This document shows, in pieces, positions 22,377 through 32,631 of a DNA stretch of 64,000 nt; within the stretch, counting starts at the first letter, position 1; every line of letters begins with the position of its first letter. Below the pieces are notes generated by a model that was not told the origin of the DNA, ran no database searches, and worked only from the letters and a program-made list of their open reading frames with translations. A program made the position numbers and the translations under genes. The stretch is from Richelia intracellularis HH01 (lineage in GTDB: Bacteria; Cyanobacteriota; Cyanobacteriia; Cyanobacteriales; Nostocaceae), in the NCBI RefSeq assembly GCF_000350105.1, contig NZ_CAIY01000033.1, positions 1 through 64,000 on the forward strand. The letters are read 5' to 3'.

Positions 22377-25300
22377 CTAAATAGGCTCCAATAATTTCAG
22401 AGTCCTCTGCAAAGCTATTTCTACCCAGTCAGGACGGTTTCTCAGCTCGTAGTCTAACTGCGAAATAGATTTTTCTAAAATAAAGGTATTCAGAAGTACC
22501 TGTAATTCTGATTTATCTTGAGGAAGGAAAGTTGCATCACCAGCATTAGCAAAGTAGGCCTTCAAAAAAGCAACACTAGACCAACAAAATAGGAACTGTG
22601 ACCAACGTTCCATAACAGGTAACTTGTCTGTGTGGATAATACCACTTTCTTTCTCATTACGTAGAGCCATACTACAAACACAGTAGAAGGATTGTAACAT
22701 TGATGCCACATCTCTCAGTGGTGATCGTTTCATGCGTCGCTCATTTAAAGAACGGCTTGTATCTCCTTCAAAGTCAATGATAATAAAATCTTTGCCTGTA
22801 TACAATACTTCTTTTAATGAATAATGTCCATGAGAACGGGTACGCATAGCTGTAATTTTTCGGTTCAGCAGTTGTTTAAACTCTTCTAGGATTGAATCCC
22901 GCTGATTCAGTAGCATCTTTGCTAATGCCTGAATCTCGGAACTATATCTGCTGAGATACTTTTTTAACAAGATTAAAACTTGACCTGCCTGGTTTCGCAT
23001 GTACTGGTATACAGAACGCTGATAAAAAGAAGAAAATGGTTCTGGGGCAAAGTCAGGATGTTCATTATCGCTAGCAAGGGCTATATGCAGTTCAGCAGTA
23101 AGCTGTCCTAGTAACTCAGCAATACGTAAGAACGAACCCATTAATTCCTGTACTATCTGGGGAATATCTGTATTAAGAGCGACAAATAGTAAGGATGGAG
23201 GTAAATCAATCTCGGTAATATCTATTTGTTTGGGTAGTACTAGTTCAAAAAAGTCTCTTAGGCTATCTAAGCTATAAGACCAAGCATCAACAATATCAGG
23301 AGTATATGTCTGTAGTATACCCAATGTTATTGGTTTGTAACCCTTTCGATGGTATTCCCAAGCACTGGCAACATCAGCAAAATGTTTTGATAAGGGTGAG
23401 TGCAAGTTACGAGTCTTCCGATTGAGAAAAGTACGGATTTCTAAGTCGGGATTAATACCCTCTTCCACTTTGCGGAAAAGTTTGAATATTAATTTGTCTC
23501 CATAGATAATTGAGGTGTTATTATGTTCCCCCTTTAATAGGTGAGCTTCCCAGCTATTACTAGAAGATTGTTCAGTAATATTCTGCCAAACATACGGGAA
23601 TGCTTCTGTTTGAGTTGGGACTAACTCCCCTAATTTACCATGGTATTTTTGTTTTTGTGTAACTGATAGCAAGGGAATTTCTAAGAGGTCTTTATCAGTA
23701 AGAGCATTAAATAAAGCTCCTATTTTTTCGTCTCCACGTACCTGAATTTGAGCAACTATTTGTTCTGGGCTGTTTATAAATCTTTGACTATCTATACCTT
23801 CTGATTCATAACCCAAAGTTAAAACATAAGTATTGGCATCACCCTCTGTATAATCTATATCTACCAATAGAATATAAGCTTCATGTTTGGAAGAAGCAAT
23901 GGGAATAGTTTCAATAATATTAACCCCTTGAATCACCCGTGTACTATCGAACCAAGGACAGCTGCACAAATAATTTGGTAGTGCGGTTTCTAAAGCTATT
24001 CTGGCATCTATCTTGGTAAAGACATTTTGCCATTTTTCGCTCACTACTAATTTCGGTATTTGGTTAAGTTTTCTGACAGGACAGGTAGGACTGGGGCTTA
24101 ATTGAAGGGTAAACCAGTAGAACGAATGTGGACCAAGGGAAATAAAATAAGGTCTTTCACTAATGGCAGGAAACTCCGTTCTACCAAATATTTCTACCGG
24201 TATCATTCCATTGAAGCTAGATAAATCTATATGTACTGTCTGGACAAACCGGGATAGGTTGGCAACCACCAAAATATGCTTTCCATCATAAGTCCGAATG
24301 AAAGTCAAAACTTTGCGATTCTCTGGATATAGAAATTCAAAGGTTCCTCTACCAAAGGCTTGAAATCTTCTTCGGGTGGCAATCAATCGCTTCATCCACC
24401 ACCACAGAGAATTGGAATTTGCTCTCTGTGCTTCCACATTTACCGCTTCGTAGTGGTACTCCAGGTCTAGAATAACTGGTGCATAAAGCTTCTGAGGATT
24501 TCCATAACCAAAGCCTGCATTGCGGTCTGCACTCCACTGCATGGGGGTTCTGACACCATTACGATCACCTAAGTAAATATTATCTCCCATACCAATTTCA
24601 TCCCCATAGTAAAGAACGGGAGTTCCTGGCAAAGACATTAACAAAGCATTCATCAATTCAATCTGGCGACGGTTATTCCCCATTAAAGGTGCTAAACGAC
24701 GACGAATACCTAGATTTAATCTTGCTTGTGGGTCTTGAGCATAAACGCGGTACATATAATCCCGATCTTCATCACTTACCATTTCCAGAGTCAGTTCATC
24801 ATGGTTACGTAGGAATAAAGCCCATTGACAATTGTCAGGAATCTGGGGTGTTTGCTGTAAGATATCAATAATGGGAAAACTATCTTCCATTTGCAAAGAC
24901 ATAAACAAGCGAGGCATCAGAGGAAAATGGAAGTCCATATGACACTCATTTCCAAGACCGTAATATTTAACTGCATCTTCCGGCCATTGGTTAGCCTCTG
25001 CCAATAACATTCGATTTGGGAATTTTCTGTCTATGTGTTGTCGTAATTGTTTTAGAAAGGCATGAGTTTCTGGTAAATTCTCGCAGTTTGTTCCTTGACG
25101 TTCGTATAGATAAGGAACAGCATCCAACCTTAGTCCGTCTACCCCCATACTCAGCCAGAAATCTACTACCTCAAATATAGCTTGTTTCACTGCCTGACTT
25201 TCAAAATTTAAATCAGGTTGGTGAGAGTAAAAACGGTGCCAGTAATAAGCCTTTGCTGATGGATCCCAAGCCCAATTGGAATGCTCAAAATCCTTAAAAA

Positions 25301-25745
25301 TGATTCGGGCATCTGGATATTTTTCCGGGGTATCACTCCACACATAAAAATCTCTTTCCTTAGTATTTGGTAGCGCTTTGCATGCCCTTTGAAACCAAGG
25401 GTGTTGGTCAGATGTATGATTGATAATTAGCTCAATAATTACCCGAATTCCTCTCTGATGAGCAGCTATTAAAAAAGCCTTAAAGTCTTCTAAACTTCCG
25501 TAAATTGGATTAACACTATTATAATCTGCAATATCATAACCATCATCCCGTAAAGGAGATGGGAAAAAGGGTAGTACCCAAATTGCTGTAACTCCTAAAT
25601 CCTGAATGTAGTCTAATTTCTCCATTAATCCTTTGAAATCTCCGATGCCATCTCCATCACTATCAGCAAAGGCACGCACCGGTACCTCGTAAATAATCGC
25701 ATCTTTAAACCATAGGGGATCGTCTTTCAATAATGAATTTTGCAT
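22377..25745 (-). CDS. treS: Trehalose synthase-maltokinase fusion (TreS-Mak)
   Basis: Fusion protein of 1122 residues. Residues 1-560 are a GH13 trehalose synthase that interconverts maltose and trehalose: nucleophile Asp208 in GLRLDAV, acid/base Glu250 in LLAEANQWPED, His315-Asp316 in LRNHDEL. Residues about 590-1115 match maltokinase (Mak/Pep2), which makes maltose 1-phosphate for the GlgE glucan route. In the kinase domain the expected HGDxHLGQ catalytic loop reads HGHYSLKE (His972-Gly973-His974), so the catalytic Asp is lost, while the later DFEG (Asp991) and ERRMKRSPLRDVASM blocks remain. Kinase activity is therefore doubtful although the frame is intact. malQ is divergent, 137 bp away, suggesting shared control of glucan/maltose metabolism. 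Confidence 0.92.
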   Translation of the reverse strand: MQNSLLKDDPLWFKDAIIYEVPVRAFADSDGDGIGDFKGLMEKLDYIQDLGVTAIWVLPFFPSPLRDDGYDIADYNSVNPIYGSLEDFKAFLIAAHQRGIRVIIELIINHTSDQHPWFQRACKALPNTKERDFYVWSDTPEKYPDARIIFKDFEHSNWAWDPSAKAYYWHRFYSHQPDLNFESQAVKQAIFEVVDFWLSMGVDGLRLDAVPYLYERQGTNCENLPETHAFLKQLRQHIDRKFPNRMLLAEANQWPEDAVKYYGLGNECHMDFHFPLMPRLFMSLQMEDSFPIIDILQQTPQIPDNCQWALFLRNHDELTLEMVSDEDRDYMYRVYAQDPQARLNLGIRRRLAPLMGNNRRQIELMNALLMSLPGTPVLYYGDEIGMGDNIYLGDRNGVRTPMQWSADRNAGFGYGNPQKLYAPVILDLEYHYEAVNVEAQRANSNSLWWWMKRLIATRRRFQAFGRGTFEFLYPENRKVLTFIRTYDGKHILVVANLSRFVQTVHIDLSSFNGMIPVEIFGRTEFPAISERPYFISLGPHSFYWFTLQLSPSPTCPVRKLNQIPKLVVSEKWQNVFTKIDARIALETALPNYLCSCPWFDSTRVIQGVNIIETIPIASSKHEAYILLVDIDYTEGDANTYVLTLGYESEGIDSQRFINSPEQIVAQIQVRGDEKIGALFNALTDKDLLEIPLLSVTQKQKYHGKLGELVPTQTEAFPYVWQNITEQSSSNSWEAHLLKGEHNNTSIIYGDKLIFKLFRKVEEGINPDLEIRTFLNRKTRNLHSPLSKHFADVASAWEYHRKGYKPITLGILQTYTPDIVDAWSYSLDSLRDFFELVLPKQIDITEIDLPPSLLFVALNTDIPQIVQELMGSFLRIAELLGQLTAELHIALASDNEHPDFAPEPFSSFYQRSVYQYMRNQAGQVLILLKKYLSRYSSEIQALAKMLLNQRDSILEEFKQLLNRKITAMRTRSHGHYSLKEVLYTGKDFIIIDFEGDTSRSLNERRMKRSPLRDVASMLQSFYCVCSMALRNEKESGIIHTDKLPVMERWSQFLFCWSSVAFLKAYFANAGDATFLPQDKSELQVLLNTFILEKSISQLDYELRNRPDWVEIALQRTLKLLEPI

Positions 25746-25882
25746 GATTTTTATTTCTCAATATTTAATGTTACTACTAGAGAATTTGCATAATTTCATT
25801 GTAATAATTGAATTTACTTACTTTGTTTGGCTCATAATATTATTGGTTCTGGTTTCTAATTTAATTGTTATAGGCGGTAAAT

Positions 25883-27397
25883 ATGAGTTTTTCCAGAGCA
25901 AGTGGAATTTTACTACACCCAACTAGTCTACCTAGTCAATTCGGAATAGGGGATTTAGGAGAATCTGCTTATAAATTTGTGGATTTTCTGGAGGCAAGTG
26001 GTCAAAAACTATGGCAAATTTTGCCCCTAGGACCTACTGGTTATGAGTATTCTCCCTATACAATGAATTTTAGTGCTTTTGCTGGTAATCATTTATTAAT
26101 AAGTCTAGAAAAGTTAGTAAAACAAGGATTGTTGCAAGCTGAAGAACTAGCTCCCTTTCCACCTGAAGATAATCCCCAAAGAGTAAATTTTGGCCGTGTT
26201 ATTACTTACAAAACAAGGATATTAAAGCTCTCAAATCAACGTTGGCAAAAATCATTAAAAGGTTTAGGCAAATTAGCATTTGAGGAATTTTGTCAAGAAC
26301 AATCATTTTGGTTGGATGATTATGTATTATTCATGACAATGCTAGAATTACATAATGGTGATAGTTGGAATAATTGGGATAAAAAGCTCGCTTGCCGACA
26401 GTCAAATGATCTCAAACTAGTAGCAGAGAAATACCAAGAAACTATTGCCTACCATAAGTTTTTACAATTCATATTTTTTCAACAATGGTCACAACTACGG
26501 GAATATGCCAATAGTAAAAACATTAAAATTGTAGGGGATATTTCTATTTATGTTTGCCATAACAGTGCAGATGTATGGGCTAATCCGGAAATTTTCCAGC
26601 TAAATAGACAAACTTTAAACCCAGCTTATATTGCGGGTGTACCTCCAGACTATTTCAGTGCTACAGGACAATTGTGGGGTAATCCAGTTTATGACTGGGA
26701 AAAACTTAAAGAAAGCAACTTTGCTTGGTGGATTGAAAGGTTTAATTCAACCCTAAAATATGTGGACATTATTAGAGTTGACCATTTCCGTGGCTTTGAA
26801 GCCTATTGGCGAGTTCCAGCAGGGGAGAAAACTGCAATTAATGGGGAATGGGTATCTGCACCGGGATTTGAGTTCTTTGAAACTCTGAGTAATCTTTTAG
26901 GTAAATTGCCAGTAATGGTAGAAGACTTGGGTATTATCACCCCAGAAGTAGAAAGATTACGGGATCATTTTGATTTTCCTAGCATGCGTGTTCTCCAAAT
27001 TGCCTTTAGTAGTAATGCTGATAATCTTCACTTGCCTCATAATTATACTCATAACAGTGTGGTTTATACTGGCACCCATGATAATGAAACTACCTTAGGA
27101 TGGTGGCAAGAATTTTCTAGTCTGGAGTCTAAAGAACATGCTGCTAATTATTTAGGTTATGACTCACCGGAAAAAATAGAGTCAATTAGCTGGGAATTTA
27201 TTCGTCTGGCTTTGTCTTCTGTGGCCGATTTGGCTATTATACCCTTACAAGATGTGTTAAATCTGGATAATCAAGGGAGAATAAATGACCCTAGTACAAA
27301 TAAAGGCAACTGGCGATGGCGCTACACCAGCTCTAGTTTATTAACCCCTCAATTGAGTCAGAAGTTATTAAAAATGACTAAACTCTATGATCGTTGA
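25883..27397 (+). CDS. malQ: 4-alpha-glucanotransferase (amylomaltase)
   Basis: GH77 amylomaltase that transfers glucan segments between maltodextrins, releasing glucose; it acts in glycogen and maltose turnover in the cytoplasm. The 504-residue length is normal. Catalytic blocks: IIRVDHFRGFEAYW (nucleophile Asp, about 295), PVMVEDLGIITPEV (acid/base Glu, about 342) and YTGTHDNETTLGW (third acid, about 395). The N-terminus RASGILLHPTSLPS.FGIGDLG is typical. ATG at 25883 with GGCGG shortly upstream. It is transcribed away from treS-mak, whose maltose product could feed it. Confidence 0.95.
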   Translation: MSFSRASGILLHPTSLPSQFGIGDLGESAYKFVDFLEASGQKLWQILPLGPTGYEYSPYTMNFSAFAGNHLLISLEKLVKQGLLQAEELAPFPPEDNPQRVNFGRVITYKTRILKLSNQRWQKSLKGLGKLAFEEFCQEQSFWLDDYVLFMTMLELHNGDSWNNWDKKLACRQSNDLKLVAEKYQETIAYHKFLQFIFFQQWSQLREYANSKNIKIVGDISIYVCHNSADVWANPEIFQLNRQTLNPAYIAGVPPDYFSATGQLWGNPVYDWEKLKESNFAWWIERFNSTLKYVDIIRVDHFRGFEAYWRVPAGEKTAINGEWVSAPGFEFFETLSNLLGKLPVMVEDLGIITPEVERLRDHFDFPSMRVLQIAFSSNADNLHLPHNYTHNSVVYTGTHDNETTLGWWQEFSSLESKEHAANYLGYDSPEKIESISWEFIRLALSSVADLAIIPLQDVLNLDNQGRINDPSTNKGNWRWRYTSSSLLTPQLSQKLLKMTKLYDR

Positions 27398-28234
27398 GAT
27401 ACTAAGTAAAAGTACTAAAGTAATACTAATTAGACACCATAACTGTTACATACTTCTAAGAGCAATTTTATAAGCTATATCCCAGACTAAATTTTAGGGG
27501 TTAAAATAACTCACTTAAAAATTATCAGGGTTTAAAATCCTTACAAAAATAGTCAATCTATTATGAAAACCTGTCAAAATTACTGGTATCTATTGCCCAG
27601 TTATTATTACATTCAAGTTAGAAAGCCTGATTCTCTCAATGAGTTTTACTGCTGTTTAGTTATCCTAAATGCAAATTTTTAAGCTTAGATGAGCATAAGT
27701 ATTAATAAATCATAACCCACAGGTTGGTTTAAATGGGATTTTAGATTAAATTAACTTATTTAATATCTATACCTTACAAAGGAAATTATTGGGGTTTTAT
27801 GGTTCCATAATAATGGCTTTAGCGTAACTGAAATAGCATTGAAAAGAACCCAGCCTAAGCTTTCATCGATTACAAGAGAGGGTGGTATAAGGACTTTGGT
27901 GGACGGAATCCATAGCTAAGTTTGGAGTAAATGACCAAGATCAATATTCATGAATTTGTTTCCTGTAACTAACCTGTCTTGCAGCTAAAATTTTACCTGA
28001 TATTTTCCTAAAGGCGCCCAGAAACACAGAAATAAATCTAACTTTTTCATTGTTGTCATACCTTTCAAGGGAAATTAAATTTATAAATATGACAATTCAG
28101 TGACAAGCAACAAAAAATTATTCTGGAAGCTGAAAGGTTTATCTATAGAATTAGAAATAGATGACAATTATTTAAAAAAACTGGTAGTTAGATTAAAACA
28201 ACTGCTATTATTATTTATGTTCGGTGTTTTATTT
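27398..28234. other. Intergenic region between malQ and tRNA-Arg
   Basis: Gene-poor. A short stretch at 27782-27919 resembles the DNA-binding end of a transposase, listed separately. No terminator for malQ is clear, and no other coding signal is seen. Confidence 0.5.
27782..27919 (+). pseudogene. Possible IS630-like transposase fragment
   Basis: An open stretch of 45 codons ending at TAA contains IIGVLWFHNNGFSVTEIALK, then SSITREGGIRTLVDGI. This looks like the helix-turn-helix and the following tryptophan/glycine-rich linker of IS630-family or homeodomain-like transposases (compare the pattern G-FS-EIA...T..W...G...L.D). The part between the two helices looks shortened. No flanking inverted repeats or remaining catalytic DDE domain are seen. 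The assignment is tentative. Confidence 0.3.
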
Positions 28235-28308
28235 GGGACTGTAGCTCAGTTGGATAGAGCGAGCGCCTCCTAAGCGCTAGGTCGCGCGTTCGAGCCGCGC
28301 CAGCCCCG
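28235..28308 (+). tRNA. trnR-CCU: tRNA-Arg (anticodon CCU)
   Basis: Cloverleaf of 74 nt: D stem GCTC/GAGC, anticodon stem AGCGC/GCGCT enclosing the loop CTCCTAA (anticodon CCT), T stem GCGCG/CGCGC with loop TTCGAGC, and discriminator G. It decodes AGG. The acceptor stem GGGACTG/CAGCCCC has one A-C mismatch at the fourth pair. The 3' CCA is not encoded. It stands alone, which is usual for this minor arginine isoacceptor. Confidence 0.95.
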
Positions 28309-28567
28309 TCACCGTAAGATAATTACATACTTTTGTATTTTGTATATCTCAATTTAGGAGTAGTGTTATTCATGAAATATTTTGTTTGAAAAACAGTACC
28401 ATGTTCAAACTAAACATTAGTCAATAGATTTAACTTGTTGTAATACTTGTTTTTATTAACATTTAGGAGTTCATTTAACTTAGCTGAATAAATAAAAACA
28501 AGTATTACTTCAACATTAAAATCTTGTTCATCACTATTATTTTTTAGTAAAACTAAGTATAAAACCC

Positions 28568-29122
28568 TTGAATAAACCACTATCAAGACTATGTTTTCGG
28601 TTTATGCTTATACTAATACTCTTATATGTTTGGTCTACATATAATAAGGAAATAAAAGCTCAATCGGTAGTCCCCCAAGCTGTACTTGTATTAGGTGGTT
28701 CAAGCCAATATCTAGAGCGTGAGAAGTTCACAGCTAAGTTTGTCCGTCAACATCCAAATCTACCAATATGGATTACAGGGGGTAGTCCTAAGACATCAAC
28801 AGAACAAGTATTTACAGAGGCTGGAATTAGTCCTAAGCGATTATATTTAGATTATGAGGCAGTAGACACAGTCACTAATTTCACTACTATAATCGACGAT
28901 TTAGAGTTTCATGGTATTAAAAGTGTTTATTTGATTACATCAGATTTTCATATGCGTCGTGCTACAGTTGTTGGCGAAATTGTTTTAGGTAGCCGGGGTA
29001 TTACTTTTAAATCAATACCTGTTCCTTCTGACAAACCTCCAGAACCAATTCAAAAATCTGTTCGTGATGGCGCTAGGGCATTAGTGTGGCTGGCAACAGG
29101 ATTTAACGTAAGTAAAAGGTAG
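28568..29122 (+). CDS. YdcF/SanA-like DUF218 membrane protein
   Basis: 184 residues starting at a TTG at 28568; an ATG at codon 13 lies inside the hydrophobic segment and is less likely. A single N-terminal transmembrane or signal segment (about 10-25) precedes a DUF218 (YdcF/ElyC/SanA) domain: VLGGSSQYLEREK, WITGGSPKTSTEQVF, LDYEAVDTVTNF and VYLITSDFHMRRA. Proteins of this group sit in the envelope and are linked to peptidoglycan or lipid-carrier homeostasis, but the reaction is unknown. It stands alone, downstream of tRNA-Arg. Confidence 0.8.
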   Translation: MNKPLSRLCFRFMLILILLYVWSTYNKEIKAQSVVPQAVLVLGGSSQYLEREKFTAKFVRQHPNLPIWITGGSPKTSTEQVFTEAGISPKRLYLDYEAVDTVTNFTTIIDDLEFHGIKSVYLITSDFHMRRATVVGEIVLGSRGITFKSIPVPSDKPPEPIQKSVRDGARALVWLATGFNVSKR

Positions 29123-31159
29123 TATAGCAGAAATGTAACTGGGCATAATATTCTATTTTTAGTTGAAATTACAATAACTGAAGTCTAAAATCAAGATTTA
29201 GATTTTTAATAAACTTACTTAAAAGCTATTCGGGCTTACTTAAAAAGTGTATATCAAAACTCATAGGTGATTAGGAGAAGTTAAATTAATTTTAAATTCC
29301 AGCAATTTAGCATTAAATTGAACTAATCAAAAATTTTTATGAATACATAATTACCTTATATTAACTACTTAAGATAATAGTTTAAACATAATTGAATCAG
29401 TGTAATAGTAGAGAATTATCTTATAGTTTCTAGAACTCGTTTATTATTAAGCCCATTTAATATAATGGATTATCAATAACACTTTTTGGAGATTAATATA
29501 ATACTAAACTGAGATTGCTTACCTGTCTATACCGGAAGTGGTTGCAAATATACTAAGGATATTGATTTAAGTTATGGTTTGATTTTGTACTTATGTTTTA
29601 AATATTTCTGTACAACGATTCCTATCAGGAATTTGATTTTACTAATAATGGAAATTGATATGAAAGGGAGAATTTAATAAATAGCTAGCTATACAGTATG
29701 GCTAAAACCTAATAAGTCTAACCTTAAGGGAAAAATATAACAAAGGGTAATTTTTGGTAACCCTCATTGCTGTTGATTACATATGTTGTATTATACACTT
29801 CACCATATTCATATTAGTGGAAGAAATTTTTAAGACTATTTGTTTTCGAAATATGAAATTATAAATGGTTAAAAAATAAAATATAGACAGATAAAGAGTT
29901 ATGGTAACTTGAGAGGAAATTTACAAACCTAGATTATGGATATATATTATATTATTAAATTTAGGTTTACTACATTTGCACCAAAAACACTGTATATAAG
30001 AATTTTAGGAATAATGCTTTTTTTATTAAACTCATGTTTGTAAATAGGAATTCTATGATGTATTGGTATAGGTGTAATAAAAGTCTGCAAAAATAAATTT
30101 CAAATTCTTAATTAGTTTACAGTTAGGATAATTTATAAGATATAATAGAAGTACAATTTGTTATCAATCCTAAATTTAATTTTAGGTAAGTGCTATTAGT
30201 TGAATACTTTAAGTTTGATGGCAATTCAAAGATAGAAAAATAAGTATGGTTATGACCTATTATAATATCTGTGTCTCTTAATATATAAAATTTTGCAGTG
30301 TCACAATTACATTTGTGATTACCTAGTATTGAGTACTGGTCAAGTTTTACTATACAACCACTTTATTAGAGATTACCAAATTTTCCTATCTGTAACAATC
30401 TGTACAAATCGGGAAATATCATGCCAATAATTACTTCAAAATAATAACTATTAACAACTGAAAAAATTCTCTAGGTTCAAATTTTAGAAGGTTTATAAAA
30501 TTTACAGAATTCTGGTAAGATATGACCCAAGAATTCACTACCTTATTATATATTAAGGAGAATGAATACTCAAATGAAAAGATAACCCAATTTAGCTTAA
30601 AAATTTATTGACTAAACATATCGGTCAATTAAGAAATACTCATCAAATTTACTTGTTAAATGAGATTACTTTAAGAATTTGGTGCTTATTAAATTAAGAG
30701 TGGCTGCTGGGGACCATAACTTGATCAAATAGGAAAGCTTTTGATACTCTACTAGCAACTTGTTTACAAACAACAATTACTTTTACTTTCTATTTCAAAC
30801 TAAGATGTTTTTGTAATACAATACAAAGCTTGGTTACGTTTCCCCAGGACAGATTATTTACACTCTGTTTTGCTTAATTAGACTAAGCTTCATAAATAAA
30901 GAATAGGGTTGCATAATTTTATCTGCAACTCTGACTTACCACTAAGTCTATTCAGACTTTATCCTAATACATATCAAACTCCTATTTTTAAGGTCTCTTG
31001 TATTTCCTCAAGCTCAGATCCAGAGGTTTGGGATTTTTGTTATTTTAGGCTTACTTCAATGTCACCAGACAACGCTGGTTTCGATGCTTATGGATTCAAT
31101 GACATTTATGCCTTAATCGATGTATGCGAACTTTGTATTATCATCTTCGCTTTACTCTT
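29123..31159. other. 2-kb gene-poor region
   Basis: No supportable gene. A plus-strand frame at 30909-31163 (84 codons, TTG start) has no family features and overlaps the pepA 3' end by four bases, so I treat it as chance. The sequence is very AT-rich with many short repeats of A and T. Confidence 0.5.
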
Positions 31160-32631
31160 CTAACTCATTACCCAATTTACAAGTAATTGTACACCAAAAC
31201 CAGTTGCACCAATGTTGTTAACTCCACTCTCCTTATCTGTCCAAACCGGACCGGCAATATCTAAATGTGCCCAAGCAGGAGTATTTTTAACGAATTGTTG
31301 CAAAAATAAAGATGCTGTAATGGAAGAACCTGCACTAGGTCCTGAATTTTTCATATCTGCAATACTAGATTTCAATCCCTCAAAATACTTGTTTTCCATG
31401 GGCATACGCCATAGTTTTTCCCCTGCCTTATATCCAGCAATATCTAATTGTTTAGCTAATTCATCATTAGGAGTAAACATCCCAGCAATATTATTGCCTA
31501 AAGCTACTATACAAGCACCTGTAAGAGTGGCTAAATCAACAATTGCATCCACTCCTAGCTTGTCAGCAAATACTAAAGCATCAGCCAAAGTTAGACGTCC
31601 TTCTGCATCAGTATTATTAACTTCAATTGTTTTACCGTTTGATGCTTTTAAGATATCTCCTGGGTGCATAGCACAACCGCTGATCATATTTTCGGTAACA
31701 GCAGAGATGAAATGTACCTCCACATCTGGCTTGATTTGACCAATGGCCTTGGCCGCTCCAAAAGTAGCCCCTGCACCAGCCATATCAATTTTCATGGTTT
31801 CAATGCTGCTACTAGCACTCTTAATATTTAATCCACCAGAATCAAAAGTTAGACCCTTACCAATAATTGCTAATTTTCGCCTGGGGATACCTTGAGGTTG
31901 GTAGGTCAGGTGAATGAATTTTGGTGGTATATCAGAGGCTTTTGCTACCCCCAAGAAAGCCCCCATACCTAGATTCTCACATTCTCCATGTTCTAATACT
32001 TCTAAATGCAAGTTATATTCAGTAGCTAGTTTTTGGGCAGTCTCTGCCATGGTAATAGGTGTAACTTCATTGGCCGGTGCAGCTACCAACTCCCTGGCAA
32101 GTATAACTCCAGAACAAATTTGATGTGCTAGATTAATAGCTTCTTCTTGCCCAACCAACCCAATTAAATCTACAGTCTCAATAGTATTTTTTTTATCTTC
32201 CGGCTCTGATTTAAAGCGATTATCCTCATATACTGCTAATTCTACACTTTCAGTAATTGTTTTGGCCGTCTCTGCCAAATTATTGCAAATAGGCAAGCTA
32301 ATTGCTAAAGATTTACATTTTGTTTTTTACCAACACGAACAATACTAGCAGCAGCTATTCTTAGACTTTCTAAGTTGAAATCTTCTGCTTTCCCTAAACC
32401 TACCACTATTATTTTCCGAACCTGGCTACCACCAATTACCCTAGTGAAAATGATACTGTTAATCTTCGCTTTAAATTCTTCTTCAGTAATAAGTTCCTGA
32501 ATGGCACCAGCCAATTTATCATTTAAGTTTGCTAAATCGCCGATTAATTCTAGCTTTCCCTCAAAAAAACCAATAGCCAAACCATCTCCTGTCCACTGTA
32601 AAAGGTTAGCATTGCTGGTTTTAACTTCCAT
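31160..32631 (-). CDS. pepA: Leucyl aminopeptidase PepA, one frameshift
   Basis: M17 cytosolic leucine aminopeptidase (two metal ions, hexamer) that removes N-terminal residues in protein turnover. With one base restored it is about 490 residues. Metal and active-site blocks are intact: [14 protein letters not shown], the signature [15 protein letters not shown], and the final [11 protein letters not shown]. The frame breaks near 32312-32314: the minus-strand reading is GTAAATC where GTAAAATC would continue the protein as [15 protein letters not shown]. The N-terminal fragment (108 codons, ATG at 32631) ends in a TAG, and the C-terminal part is open as 378 codons. Only one base in 1.47 kb is wrong, so the event is recent, an assembly error, or tolerated. 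Confidence 0.93.

Noticed and set aside
30909-31163. 84-codon frame before the pepA end
   Set aside because: TTG start without ribosome binding site, overlaps pepA, no family features.
31212-31739. 175-codon open frame antisense to pepA
   Set aside because: Shadow of the pepA coding strand; no start signal or protein features.
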